From an uncultured Armatimonadota bacterium (GTDB lineage: Bacteria > Armatimonadota > Fimbriimonadia > Fimbriimonadales > Fimbriimonadaceae): a stretch of DNA of 56,812 nucleotides. A program made the position numbers and the translations under genes. The notes beneath the pieces were generated by a model. That model ran no database searches and had not been told where the DNA came from. It saw only the letters and a list, made by a program, of their open reading frames with translations. Every line of letters starts with the position of its first letter. The stretch's first letter is position 1. The DNA is taken from NCBI GenBank assembly GCA_903927025.1, contig CAIYLG010000049.1, positions 1 to 56,812 of the forward strand. The letters are read 5' to 3'. This document shows positions 7,496-16,541 of this stretch, in pieces.

Positions 7496-9418
7496 CTACT
7501 TCCCTTCCGGCAATGTGCTCGCTAGCGCCATTGTGGCGAGTGCGGTGCCATGTTGGGAGATCCACTGATCGTGACCGTAGGGGAAACCGCTTTCGAAATA
7601 CGGCTGGAATTTGAACGAGCGGGTGACAACGTGCCAGGTTCCGTCGGCTTGCTGGGTGTCGGTAAGGAACTGAATTCCGCGCTTGTACACCGGGTCGGAA
7701 GTCAACACACCTGCCTCGTGAAGAGCGAGGAGAACCTCGCCGGTGGCGTAGGCATCGGCAGTGAGATTGTCGGTCTGACCCCAGCCACCATGTTTTCGCT
7801 GCCGCGATGCCAATTGCTTTACCCAACCGCTTGGGACCTTCTCTCCCGCCCACGACAGACCCAAGATCTGCATGGATCGGTCCTCAGTGCTGGTTGGCTT
7901 TGCATGCTTGAGCCAGTTCACGGCTCTGGAAACTGCATTGTCAATCTCAGCCTGACGCCCGGGGATTGCGAACGAGCGAAGGGCAAGGACGCACTGAGCG
8001 GTTGCCGTGAATTCTCCATCCTCAAAAGGGGGACGCACTTCACCTGAAAGCGGCCATTCTCCCGTCACGTGCTGCGAGGACAGCAGGTAGTGGACCATGG
8101 TGTCGGTGGCAAGCGAGGGTTTGGTGCCAGCGGAGGCGAGGTGCATGAGATACACCGCGACGGTATGGTAGGAGCCGCCCATATCCTGGAGCAGCGCCAT
8201 GTCCTCCTGATCTGAAGCCGCGAATCCAGCGGTAGCTTCTCGATTCTTGCTTTCTAAATCGCTATCGGCCCTTACGCCGTAAGACTTGACCATAGAAACG
8301 GCAAGACCCGTATACGATTGTGCGTGACACGAAATGCATCCGCCTTTCCCTAAAAATGCCGCACTTGCAGGTTGGCAGACCGACAGCGATTTGGAAATGC
8401 ACGTCTTTACATAGTCCGGTGTCGGAGAGCCCTCACGTCCAGCCTTAAGATCACCCTCTACGGGCGTTGCCTTAAGGCTGAACTGGGCCAGAATTCGAGG
8501 GTTGTTGTACCGCTTGGCCCACGCAACTGCTGGCTTGGGGTCTGCGCCGCGATCCAGCAGGAGCTTGACAATCTTTGGATTCGCATGATCCGTCGCCACC
8601 GCGAAAACGAGTGGAGTTGCCTTTCGGCAGTCCAGCACGTTGACATCTGCTCCCGCATCAATTAGAGCCTTTGTCGCACCGAAATTGCCCACCGCCGCCA
8701 GATGTAGGGCAGTGAGTCCGCCAATAAGGATGGGACCATTCTGCACCCGTGGGCCGGATTCGTTTGACCTTGCTCCAACCTTGGCTCCGTGTTTGATGAG
8801 GAGCCGAACAATCGCTTCGTTGTCGTAGCCGTTGCCAGCCGCAGCAATCAGGGCCGTTTGACCTCCGATGTCGACATTGTTCACTTCGGCGCCGTGGGCA
8901 ATCAGATACGCGGCAATGTTCAGGCAGTTGCTGCCGGCCGCGTTTTCCAAAGGTGAAACCTTTCCTCGATTGAGGGCATTCACGTCCGCACCTTTCTCAA
9001 CCAAAAGCTTCACAGCCTCGAAGCCGCTGGGAATACCTGACGCCAGTTCGAGGGCGGTATGGAGATCCTTCGTCTTGGTGCCCGCCTTAGCGCCGTGCTC
9101 CAAAAGGAGTCGAACCTTCCGCACATCACCGGGGCACCACATGAGCGGCGTAGTACCGTTCTTGTTTGCCTCGTTGGGGTCCGCCCCGGCCTTCAAGAGC
9201 GCATCGACTGCCTCGACGCTTCCGCTTAGTGCGGCAAGCATTAGGGGAGTGTTCCCCTTTTCATCAATCGGTTTGTCCTTAGCGAGTTCTTGAATGGCTT
9301 TCAGGTCGTTTTTGCGCAGAGCAATATAGAACTGATCGGAAGGCGAATGATTTCCTGCCGCTATGCCAAGCGCCACTAGCGGAACAAAACATAACAGGCG
9401 AAGCGATTTCCTCATCAT
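7496..9418 (-). CDS. Exported ankyrin-repeat protein with a CxxCH motif and C-terminal alpha/alpha-toroid domain
   Basis: 640 residues from the ATG at 9418, which starts a signal peptide (MMRKSLRLLCFVPLVALGI). Residues about 40-300 hold roughly seven ankyrin repeats (for example NTPLMLAALSGSVEAVDALL, TALHLAAVGNFGATKALIDA). Cys361-His365 (CISCH) is a c-type heme attachment motif. Residues about 390-640 resemble the alpha/alpha toroid of prenyltransferases and squalene cyclases (QRKHGGWGQTDN, ADGTWHV, QWISQHGTALATMALA), a fold also used in non-catalytic roles. Whether heme is bound or any cyclisation occurs cannot be told. The frame stays open for 91 more codons upstream, but that stretch lacks a start signal and precedes the signal peptide, so it was left out. 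It is divergent from the ilv leader. Confidence 0.8.
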   Translation of the reverse strand: MMRKSLRLLCFVPLVALGIAAGNHSPSDQFYIALRKNDLKAIQELAKDKPIDEKGNTPLMLAALSGSVEAVDALLKAGADPNEANKNGTTPLMWCPGDVRKVRLLLEHGAKAGTKTKDLHTALELASGIPSGFEAVKLLVEKGADVNALNRGKVSPLENAAGSNCLNIAAYLIAHGAEVNNVDIGGQTALIAAAGNGYDNEAIVRLLIKHGAKVGARSNESGPRVQNGPILIGGLTALHLAAVGNFGATKALIDAGADVNVLDCRKATPLVFAVATDHANPKIVKLLLDRGADPKPAVAWAKRYNNPRILAQFSLKATPVEGDLKAGREGSPTPDYVKTCISKSLSVCQPASAAFLGKGGCISCHAQSYTGLAVSMVKSYGVRADSDLESKNREATAGFAASDQEDMALLQDMGGSYHTVAVYLMHLASAGTKPSLATDTMVHYLLSSQHVTGEWPLSGEVRPPFEDGEFTATAQCVLALRSFAIPGRQAEIDNAVSRAVNWLKHAKPTSTEDRSMQILGLSWAGEKVPSGWVKQLASRQRKHGGWGQTDNLTADAYATGEVLLALHEAGVLTSDPVYKRGIQFLTDTQQADGTWHVVTRSFKFQPYFESGFPYGHDQWISQHGTALATMALASTLPEGK

Positions 9419-9705
9419 TTGGTACCAGTTCTTCGGCGGATCTGCCGGGAGAAACCTCAAGCAATATATCAGGAAGGCTGACTGAAGCGGAATAGCGCAT
9501 GAAGCTGTCCCATACAGGGATGGGTGCGAATATTTGGGGACATGATTTCCGAAACCACGACCTTTCACCCGTCCTTTCCAGGGCAATCGGCTCAAACCAA
9601 CCCTTTTGTTTAAGGCTGATTTAAGGGTTATGCCAACCCGGTACGCAAAAATACGCGGAGGTGGTGTATTATTTCCCTCACGTGTTAGCACGAGCTGAAG
9701 TCAAT

Positions 9706-9798
9706 ATGGTCGCTTCCAATGTCCAGGTTCTCCTTGGGCTTAGCGTCCTTGTACTTCTTGGGCTCCTCCTTGGCATTATTATCGGATTGCCAACGTAA
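9706..9798 (+). CDS. Branched-chain leader peptide of the ilv operon
   Basis: A 30-residue ORF beginning MVASNVQVLL and ending GLPT. It contains 10 Leu, 5 Val and 3 Ile, so 18 of 30 residues are the end products of the downstream pathway. It lies 181 bp before ilvB and just upstream of a strong terminator with a competing antiterminator, the arrangement of ilvL/ivbL-type leader peptides. Runs of Leu (residues 15-22) and three consecutive Ile codons (24-26) are natural stall sites when charged tRNA is scarce. A weak GAAG site precedes the ATG, and a TATTAT box at 9667-9672 could be the promoter -10. The alternative is a single-pass membrane microprotein, but the RNA context favours a leader. 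Confidence 0.8.
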   Translation: MVASNVQVLLGLSVLVLLGLLLGIIIGLPT

Positions 9799-9868
9799 CG
9801 CCCCGGGAAGCCAGAACGAAGCTTGAAACCTTGTAAAAGGCCTTCCCGGGAAACCGGGAAGGCCTTTT
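9754..9868 (+). promoter_or_regulatory. Transcription attenuator of ilvBNC
   Basis: Four segments can be paired by eye. Segment 1 (9754-9763) lies inside the Leu codon cluster and can pair with segment 2 (9802-9810, CCCGGGAAG), allowing two G-U pairs and a bulge. Segment 2 is also a perfect 9-bp complement of segment 3 (9842-9850, CTTCCCGGG). Segment 3 forms the left arm of the terminator with segment 4 (9854-9868). A ribosome finishing at the stop codon (9796-9798) would cover segment 2 and allow termination. A ribosome stalled on Leu or Ile codons would cover segment 1, free segment 2 and give antitermination. This is the classic amino-acid attenuation logic. The pairings are seen; the mechanism is inferred. 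Confidence 0.8.
9835..9868 (+). terminator. Attenuator terminator hairpin
   Basis: A perfect 15-bp stem (9835-9849 with 9854-9868) with a GAAA tetraloop, ending in a short T tract that is part of the stem. It sits between the leader peptide and ilvB, so unregulated it would prevent expression of the operon. Confidence 0.85.
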
Positions 9869-9979
9869 GTGCTGATAGGGCCTAAGATAGCCCCTATCCG
9901 CTCTGCGAGTCACGTAATGGATTGCGCGCCGACACTGCCGTCGGCTCAGAGGCCGACGCTGGCCGCAGGAGCGAAATAC

Positions 9980-11716
9980 ATGAATCGAACTGGCGCGAAA
10001 ATAGTTATGGAAGCCCTCGTCCGCGAGGGTGTGGATACGATCTTCGGTTATCCCGGCGGCGTGGTGCTGCCCCTCTACGACGAAATGCTGAACTGGCCCA
10101 CGGTCAAGCACGTGCTTGTCCGCCACGAACAGTGCGCGGCGCACATGGCAGACGGCTACGCCCGAGCCACCGGTAGAGTCGGCGTCTGCCTGGCCACCAG
10201 CGGCCCTGGCGCGACGAACTTAGTCACCGGGATTGCGACCGCCATCATGGACGGTATCCCGATGGTCGCCATCACCGGCAACGTCAACTCATGGGCGATC
10301 GGCAAAGATGCGTTTCAGGAGACCGACATCCAAGGCATCACGATTCCGATCACTAAACACAACTATTTGGTAACGGATATTCACGAGCTGCCCCAGGTCC
10401 TGGCCGAGGCGTTCTACCTCGCCAATACCGGGAGAAAGGGTCCCGTGCTCGTTGACATTCCTAAGGATGTCTTCACCGCTCTCACCGACGCCCCGTTCCC
10501 AGACACGATTGAGCGTCGCGGCTACAAGCCAGCGGGCGCGCCAGCCGCGGCTGAAGTTGCCGAAGCCGCCCGGCTGATTGCCGAAGCGAAGCGACCCGTC
10601 ATGATCGCGGGTGCTGGTGTTCTTCACGCCGGCGCAGTCGACGAACTCAGAGTTTTTGCAGAGACCACCAAGATCCCCGTCATCAATTCGCTCCTGGGAT
10701 TGGGATCCTTCCCTCGTGACCACGAACTCTCCCTTGGAATGATGGGAATGCACGGTGAAGCCACCGGCACCCTTGCCGTGCAGGAAGCAGACCTAGTGAT
10801 TGGCGTCGGTATCCGATTCGACGACCGGCTCACCGGCGCTACGAACGGCTTTGCTCCCAAGGCCAAGATTCTCCACTTCGACCTGGACCCCAGCGAAATC
10901 GGTAAAACGGTCACCCCAACCGCCTTCGTCTTGGGAGATCTCAAGATCAGCCTCACCGAGTTGAACAAAATCGTCCAGCCGAAGGTGCTGGATACCTGGA
11001 TGACTCAGATTCGAGCCTGGCAGGAGAAGTATCCGCTCATCGTGCCGGAGGGTCGATTCCTCTCTCGCACCGTCATCAAGGCGCTGAACGACGTCACCGA
11101 AGGCAACGCAATTGTTGCGACCGATGTTGGTCAGCACCAGATGTGGACTGCTCAGTTCTACAAGATGAAGAAGCCGATGAGCTGGCTCTCGTCAGGAGGA
11201 CTCGGCACCATGGGCTACGGCTTCCCTGCCGCCATTGGAGCCAAGTTTGCCCGTCCGGACGAAGAAGTTTGGGCAGTTGTTGGAGACGGCGGCTTCCAGA
11301 TGACGCTCCAAGAGCTCCAGACTGCCGTCGAATACGGATGCAACGTCAAAATCTGTCTGCTCAACAACGGCTTCCTCGGAATGGTCCGGCAGTGGCAGGA
11401 ACTGTTCTATGACAACCGACACAGCCATGTAGCGATGGGTTCACCCGATTTCGGCAAGCTGGCCGACGCTTACGGCGTGCAGTTCTACCGATGCTCTCGA
11501 CTTGAAGATCTCGAGGAGACGCTTCGGTCCGCCAGCGCCCACGTTGGCCCCGTCCTCTGCGAGTTCGTCGTGGAGATGGAGGAGAACGTCTTCCCGATGG
11601 TTGGCCCAGGCGCCAGCAATGACAAGGTGGTCATGGACCCAGATCTTGAGCCAAGCGAAGCCGCCCACCAGGCCGGCGCGTTTGAAACGACCCACGCAGG
11701 AGCGACCAAAAAGTGA
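9980..11716 (+). CDS. ilvB: Acetolactate synthase large (catalytic) subunit
   Basis: 578 residues. It condenses two pyruvate, or pyruvate plus 2-oxobutyrate, the first committed step of Val/Leu/Ile synthesis. ThDP-enzyme domains appear in order: an N-terminal PYR domain with [15 protein letters not shown] and the catalytic Glu in [18 protein letters not shown], a central FAD-type domain (about 190-340), and a C-terminal PP domain with the ThDP motif [12 protein letters not shown]...LLNNGFLGM. The ATG at 9980 is chosen because AGGAG lies about 8 nt upstream. The frame is open upstream through the leader region, but that extension has no family match. The gene overlaps ilvN by 4 bp, and expression should depend on the attenuator. 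Confidence 0.97.
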   Translation: MNRTGAKIVMEALVREGVDTIFGYPGGVVLPLYDEMLNWPTVKHVLVRHEQCAAHMADGYARATGRVGVCLATSGPGATNLVTGIATAIMDGIPMVAITGNVNSWAIGKDAFQETDIQGITIPITKHNYLVTDIHELPQVLAEAFYLANTGRKGPVLVDIPKDVFTALTDAPFPDTIERRGYKPAGAPAAAEVAEAARLIAEAKRPVMIAGAGVLHAGAVDELRVFAETTKIPVINSLLGLGSFPRDHELSLGMMGMHGEATGTLAVQEADLVIGVGIRFDDRLTGATNGFAPKAKILHFDLDPSEIGKTVTPTAFVLGDLKISLTELNKIVQPKVLDTWMTQIRAWQEKYPLIVPEGRFLSRTVIKALNDVTEGNAIVATDVGQHQMWTAQFYKMKKPMSWLSSGGLGTMGYGFPAAIGAKFARPDEEVWAVVGDGGFQMTLQELQTAVEYGCNVKICLLNNGFLGMVRQWQELFYDNRHSHVAMGSPDFGKLADAYGVQFYRCSRLEDLEETLRSASAHVGPVLCEFVVEMEENVFPMVGPGASNDKVVMDPDLEPSEAAHQAGAFETTHAGATKK

Positions 11717-12198
11717 GCGCCAAGCACCATACCATCACCGCCCTCGTCCAAAACGAGGCGGGCACCATCAATCGACTCGTCTCGCTGTTTCGCCGCCGAG
11801 GATTCTCGCTCGCCAGCTTCAACGCCGGAGACTGTGAGGATCCTGGCTTCAGCCGTCTCACGTTTATCGTTGACGGCGACGACGCTACGATCAGCCAGTG
11901 CCTCAAGCAGTTGGACAAGCTTATAGATGTGGTCGAGTGCGAAGACCTCCCTCAGGACATCAGCGTTCAGCGCGAGCTTGCCCTTATTCGGGTTGAGCCT
12001 ACCGAGGACCAGCGCCAAGGGGTCTACAACGTCGTGAATGAATTCATGGCCCGCACTCCACGGTCTACTCCCACTTGCATCGTGGTGGAGCAGGCTGCCG
12101 ATGTGAAGGAAGTTGAGCGACTGATCGATGCGCTGAAGCCCTTCAACATCACCGAAATCGTACGCACCGGAGTCGTCGCGCTTAAGACTGAGCGGTAA
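11713..12198 (+). CDS. ilvN: Acetolactate synthase small (regulatory) subunit
   Basis: 161 residues, starting at a GTG that overlaps the ilvB stop (GTGA). The N-terminal ACT domain (residues about 5-75: [32 protein letters not shown]) binds branched-chain amino acids for feedback inhibition. The C-terminal domain (about 85-161) matches the standard small-subunit tail. Length is usual for the family. The 4-bp overlap suggests coupled synthesis with the catalytic subunit. Confidence 0.96.
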   Translation: MSAKHHTITALVQNEAGTINRLVSLFRRRGFSLASFNAGDCEDPGFSRLTFIVDGDDATISQCLKQLDKLIDVVECEDLPQDISVQRELALIRVEPTEDQRQGVYNVVNEFMARTPRSTPTCIVVEQAADVKEVERLIDALKPFNITEIVRTGVVALKTER

Positions 12199-12228
12199 CA
12201 ACGCCTTCCATACAAACCCGAAAACCTT

Positions 12229-13224
12229 ATGGCCACCATCTATTACGAAAAAGACGTCCAACCAGACATTATCAAGGATCTCAAAGTTGGGATCATCGGC
12301 TACGGCTCCCAGGGCCACGCCCACGCTCTAAACCTCCACGATAGCGGAGTCAACGTTCGCGTCGGGTTGCACGAAGGCAGCAAGTCAAAGGCTAAGGCTA
12401 AGGAAGCCGGTCTCGTTGTCGAAACAGTTGCCGAGCTCACCAAGTGGGCAGATGTCCTGATGTTCTGCACCCCAGACGTCCCCATGGGCGACATCTACCG
12501 AGAGAGCGTTGCTCCTAACGTTCACGCAGGGCAAACGCTTCTGTTCGCTCACGGATTCAACATCCACTACAAGCTGATTTCTCCTCCCGCAGAAATCAAT
12601 GTGGCAATGGTTGCCCCCAAGGGTCCTGGTCACCGACTCCGCGCTGAGTACGTCAATGGAGCCGGAATGCCAGCTCTCGTTGCCGTTCAGCAGGACGCAA
12701 CCGGCAACGCCAAGCAGATCGCCATGAGCTACGCATGGGGAATTGGCAGCGCCAAGGCAGGCATCCTTGAGACGACGTTCAAGGAAGAGACCGAGACCGA
12801 CCTATTCGGCGAGCAGGCCGTGCTCTGCGGCGGTCTCAGCGATCTCATCAAGGCGGGTTTCAATACGCTTGTTGAAGCCGGATACCAGCCCGAAGCAGCC
12901 TACTTCGAGTGTCTGCACGAAACTAAGCTCATCGTCGACCTCCTGTATGAAGGTGGACTCGACTACATGCGCTATTCGATCAGCGACACCGCGGAATGGG
13001 GTGATTACACCGCGGGTCCCAAGGTGATCAACGAAGCTTCCAAGGAAGCCATGAAGGGCATCCTCAAGGACATTCAGGACGGCACATTTGCCAAGGACTG
13101 GATCGAGGAGAACAAGAATGGTCGCCCTCGCATGACTGCCTATCGCCAAGCCGAAAGTGGTCTGCTGCTGGAGAAAGTTGGCAAAGAGCTCCGCGCACTG
13201 ATGCCATTCATTAACGCCAAGTGA
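12229..13224 (+). CDS. ilvC: Ketol-acid reductoisomerase (class I)
   Basis: 331 residues, the length of short class I enzymes. It isomerises and reduces acetolactate or acetohydroxybutyrate with NADPH and Mg. The Rossmann motif [13 protein letters not shown] is at about residues 24-36. The cofactor loop [13 protein letters not shown] keeps Ser residues that usually bind the NADPH phosphate. The C-terminal helical domain has the metal-binding [16 protein letters not shown]. It begins 30 bp after ilvN and its stop overlaps the following ABC gene by 4 bp. Confidence 0.97.
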   Translation: MATIYYEKDVQPDIIKDLKVGIIGYGSQGHAHALNLHDSGVNVRVGLHEGSKSKAKAKEAGLVVETVAELTKWADVLMFCTPDVPMGDIYRESVAPNVHAGQTLLFAHGFNIHYKLISPPAEINVAMVAPKGPGHRLRAEYVNGAGMPALVAVQQDATGNAKQIAMSYAWGIGSAKAGILETTFKEETETDLFGEQAVLCGGLSDLIKAGFNTLVEAGYQPEAAYFECLHETKLIVDLLYEGGLDYMRYSISDTAEWGDYTAGPKVINEASKEAMKGILKDIQDGTFAKDWIEENKNGRPRMTAYRQAESGLLLEKVGKELRALMPFINAK

Positions 13225-14015
13225 ACCAGGCTCCCCTCGTACAGTTTGACGGCGTGACGGTCGTTCGGAATGGCCGAACGGCGCTCAACGACGTCTCGCT
13301 GTCGATTGCGCGAGGGGAGAATGTGGCGATTCTGGGACCAAACGGCTGCGGTAAGTCCACTTTGGTGAAAGCGATCTGCGGCGAACTGCGCCCTTTCGCG
13401 GGTCGCGGTTCAGTGAAAGTCGAAGGTCGCGATCGGTGGAATGTATTTGAGCTACGCAAGGCGCTCGGCATCATTTCGAATGATCTCCAGGCTCTCTGTG
13501 TTCGCGAGGAAACCGTGATCGACTTAGTGGTGTCTGGATTCTTTGGCAGCTACGGGGTCCTAGAGCCTTATCAAGTGACGGCAGACCAACGGGCCCAAGC
13601 GTACGAGCGCCTGAAGTTTCTTGAAGCGGATCACCTTGCGGAACGCCCTGTCAATGAGCTCTCTAGCGGTGAAGCGCGCCGAGTTCTCATTGCTCGGGCA
13701 TTGGTGCATTCACCTGGGGCACTTCTTCTGGATGAACCCACCACGAGCCTCGATATCAAGTCGGCTCATCGGCTCTTGCAGACCCTTCGCCGAGTAGCAA
13801 GCCACGACATAAACCTCGTTTTAGTCACCCACCATGTTGAGGAACTGGTCCCAGAGATCTCCCGCGTCATTCTCCTCAAAGAGGGCAGGGTCTTCTTGGA
13901 CGGCCCCAAGGAGGTCGTCATGACTTCGGCGAATCTAACCGAGCTTTATGAAGCTCCAGTAAACTTGAGCCTGTCGTGCGGAATCTATCGTGCCACGATG
14001 GAGATAAACGCATGA
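13221..14015 (+). CDS. Orphan ABC transporter ATP-binding protein in the ilv operon
   Basis: 264 residues with a full ABC ATPase set: Walker [10 protein letters not shown] (39-47), signature LSSGEARR, Walker [12 protein letters not shown] and H-loop VTHH. The GTG start overlaps the ilvC stop. No permease or binding protein gene is nearby, so it may serve a permease coded elsewhere or have a non-transport role, as with ModF/YlmA-like single ATPases. It ends with a 4-bp ATGA overlap into the methyltransferase. Its position inside an amino-acid operon suggests co-regulation with branched-chain synthesis; substrate unknown. Confidence 0.85.
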   Translation: MNQAPLVQFDGVTVVRNGRTALNDVSLSIARGENVAILGPNGCGKSTLVKAICGELRPFAGRGSVKVEGRDRWNVFELRKALGIISNDLQALCVREETVIDLVVSGFFGSYGVLEPYQVTADQRAQAYERLKFLEADHLAERPVNELSSGEARRVLIARALVHSPGALLLDEPTTSLDIKSAHRLLQTLRRVASHDINLVLVTHHVEELVPEISRVILLKEGRVFLDGPKEVVMTSANLTELYEAPVNLSLSCGIYRATMEINA

Positions 14016-14644
14016 TCGCCGAATACCAGACCGTAGAAAAGGCCCTCGCCTATCTGGCTGCCGCCGACCAGATTACGGAACGAGTCCATGGCGAAAGGAT
14101 GTTGCTGAGCCTCCTTCCGGAAAAAATGAGTCGGGTCTTGGATCTTGGCACCGGCGATGGACGTCTGATTGCCCTGATTAAACTCGCGCACCCAGATGTT
14201 GAGGCCATGGCAACAGACTTTTCACCCACGATGTTGGAGCGGGCGGCCGATCGCTTTAAGGACGACCACTCTGTGACAGTTATCGACCATGACTTCGGTG
14301 ATTCCATCTCCCACCTGGGTCCGTTCGATGCCATCGTTTCCAGCTTTGCCATCCATCACGTGGAGGACGACCGCAAACAGTCTCTCCTGCGAGAGATCTT
14401 CGATTCGCTGGCTCCAGGAGGCGTATTCGCCAACCTTGAGCATGTTCTGTCTCCTACCGAAAAGCTCCACGATAATTTCCTGTCAGCGATTGGACAAACC
14501 CGAGAAAGCGAGGACAAATCCAACCGATGCAGTCCAGTCCAAGTGCAGTTGGAATGGCTGAGAGAAGTCGGATTTGAAGATGTTGAATGCTTTTGGAAAT
14601 GGCGCGAGTTGGCGCTACTCGCTGGCACAAAACCACTGATTTAA
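14012..14644 (+). CDS. Class I SAM-dependent methyltransferase
   Basis: 210 residues. The start ATG overlaps the ABC stop (ATGA) and follows a GGAG site. SAM motif I is VLDLGTGDG (42-50), then [12 protein letters not shown] (motif II) and [18 protein letters not shown] (post-motif with the typical SFAIHH). These features place it with small-molecule methyltransferases of the UbiE/BioC-like group. The C-terminal third contains a variable substrate lid. The methyl acceptor is unknown. Tight coupling to the ABC ATPase suggests a joint function. ilvD starts 20 bp downstream. Confidence 0.85.
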   Translation: MIAEYQTVEKALAYLAAADQITERVHGERMLLSLLPEKMSRVLDLGTGDGRLIALIKLAHPDVEAMATDFSPTMLERAADRFKDDHSVTVIDHDFGDSISHLGPFDAIVSSFAIHHVEDDRKQSLLREIFDSLAPGGVFANLEHVLSPTEKLHDNFLSAIGQTRESEDKSNRCSPVQVQLEWLREVGFEDVECFWKWRELALLAGTKPLI

Positions 14645-14664
14645 ACCCTAGAAAGACGAAAACT

Positions 14665-16359
14665 ATGTTTGACCCACGACACAAGTCAAGAACGATCACC
14701 GAAGGCGCGGATAAAACCGCCAACCGATCCATGCTCCGCGCAATGGGGCTGGGAGACAAGGACATGCTTCAGCCTTGGGTCGGTGTGGCCACTGTCTGGA
14801 GCGAGGCAACTCCCTGCAATGTGAACCTGCATGAGCAAGGTTTGGCGATTGCGGAAGCTGTCACCACTAACGGAGCCACAAGCCGCCGATTCAACACCAT
14901 CAGCGTTAGCGATGGTATCGCGATGGGCCATGACGGCATGAAGGCGTCCCTTATTTCTCGAGAGGTTATCGCGGACTCGGTTGAGCTGATGATGCGTGGC
15001 CACTGCTACGACGGGCTGATCGGGGTGGCCGGATGTGATAAGAGCCTGCCCGGAATGCTGATGGTCATGGCACGCCTCGACGTTCCCAGCGTATTTCTCT
15101 ACGGCGGCACCATCATGCCGGGTCGCTACAAGGATCAGGACGTCACCATCCAGAATGCCTTTGAAGCAGCGGGGGCTTATGCCGCCGGAACGATTACCAA
15201 AGAGGAGCTCCACGCGATCGAGTGTGCCGTGTGTCCTGGTGCTGGAGCCTGCGGAGGACAGTACACCGCCAACACCATGGCCTGCGTCGCCGAGGCTCTC
15301 GGCATGGCCCTTCCCGGTTCTTCGAGTCCTCCTGCCGAATCCGAAGATCGCTCTCAGTATCACAAGCTGGTCGCAGAGACGATTGTCGCGGCATTGCATT
15401 CCGGACTTAAGCCAAGTGACATTCTCACGAAGAAGGCATTCGAGAATGCGATCGCGGTAGGCGCGGCAACCGGTGGCAGCACCAACATCGCCCTCCACCT
15501 TCCCGCGATCGCCCACGAACTTGGAATCGAGATCACCCTCGACGACATTCAGCGAATCAGCGAAGCCACACCAACCCTAGCCAGCTTGAGGCCGGGAGGC
15601 AAGTATGTGATGCTGGATCTCCACAAGATCGGCGGAGTCCCGGTGGTGCTCAAGGCGCTATTAGACGCGGGGGCGCTTCATGGCGACACTCTCACCATCA
15701 CCGGCAAAACGATGGCGGAGAATCTCAAGGACGTCGTGATTCCTGAAGGGCAAGACGTGGTCCACGGCGCCGACGCTGCGTTCAATCCCACTGGCGGACT
15801 CACCGTGGTTCGCGGGAACCTCGCCCCCTTTGGAGGAGTGGTAAAGACAGCCGGCATGAAGAAGCTGAAGCACACCGGTCCTGCTCGAGTTTTTGACGGC
15901 GAAGAGGCAACGATGGCGGCGGTTCAGGCGCAGCAGATCAAGCGTGGAGACGTCGTCGTGATTCGGTATGAAGGCCCGAAGGGCGGACCTGGAATGCGCG
16001 AAATGTTGGGCGTGACTTCGGCCATTGTGGGTCAAGGTCTCGGCTATGACGTCGCGCTCCTCACAGACGGCCGCTTCAGCGGGGCGACCCACGGTCTGAT
16101 GGTCGGCCACGTTTGCCCAGAGGCATTCGATGGCGGACCCATCGCCCTCGTGCAGGACGGCGACATCGTCACGGTGGATGCCGAGGCAAATGCACTTACG
16201 ATGGACGTTTCGGATGAAGAGCTAGAAAGGCGTCGAGCGCTTTGGAAGCAGCCAAAGCGGCACCTTTCTGGTGTATTGGGCAAGTACGCGGCTCAGGTTG
16301 GGCCTGCCCATTTGGGAGCAGTCACCCACGCGGGGCCTCCCAAAGAGATCATTGGTTAG
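14665..16359 (+). CDS. ilvD: Dihydroxy-acid dehydratase
   Basis: 564 residues, the family's usual length when the ATG at 14665 is used. It dehydrates 2,3-dihydroxy acids to the 2-oxo acids in Val and Ile synthesis, using an Fe-S cluster and Mg. Cys positions typical of IlvD/Edd are visible: [30 protein letters not shown], and an early Cys in TPCNVNLHE. The C-terminal segment [14 protein letters not shown] and [20 protein letters not shown] is diagnostic. It completes the pathway begun by ilvBNC, with leucine-branch and transaminase genes not in the window. Confidence 0.97.
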   Translation: MFDPRHKSRTITEGADKTANRSMLRAMGLGDKDMLQPWVGVATVWSEATPCNVNLHEQGLAIAEAVTTNGATSRRFNTISVSDGIAMGHDGMKASLISREVIADSVELMMRGHCYDGLIGVAGCDKSLPGMLMVMARLDVPSVFLYGGTIMPGRYKDQDVTIQNAFEAAGAYAAGTITKEELHAIECAVCPGAGACGGQYTANTMACVAEALGMALPGSSSPPAESEDRSQYHKLVAETIVAALHSGLKPSDILTKKAFENAIAVGAATGGSTNIALHLPAIAHELGIEITLDDIQRISEATPTLASLRPGGKYVMLDLHKIGGVPVVLKALLDAGALHGDTLTITGKTMAENLKDVVIPEGQDVVHGADAAFNPTGGLTVVRGNLAPFGGVVKTAGMKKLKHTGPARVFDGEEATMAAVQAQQIKRGDVVVIRYEGPKGGPGMREMLGVTSAIVGQGLGYDVALLTDGRFSGATHGLMVGHVCPEAFDGGPIALVQDGDIVTVDAEANALTMDVSDEELERRRALWKQPKRHLSGVLGKYAAQVGPAHLGAVTHAGPPKEIIG

Positions 16360-16449
16360 GACAGCGGATTAGCTGTCAACAAACACCCTGAGGTCCAGAG
16401 AGACACATAGGGTTATTACTGGAATGCAGCCAGCACACAAAGATTGTTG

Positions 16450-16478
16450 TTGGCTTTTAGGTATCAGCGTCGTAATAT
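16450..16478 (+). promoter_or_regulatory. Probable sigma-70-type promoter of gltB
   Basis: TTGGCT (16450-16455) and TAATAT (16473-16478) are separated by 17 nt in the 182-bp gap between ilvD and gltB. This spacing and match suggest that gltB has its own promoter rather than depending only on ilv read-through. Confidence 0.5.
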
Positions 16479-16541
16479 GCTTACCCGGTTGGCAATGGTG
16501 CCCCGGACCCGTCGCAATGTTCGCGACCTGTTGGAGGCACC

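Noticed and set aside
9419-9691. A 91-codon N-terminal extension of the ankyrin protein
   Set aside because: A signal peptide starts at 9418, so the extension would bury it; no homology is seen in the extra part.
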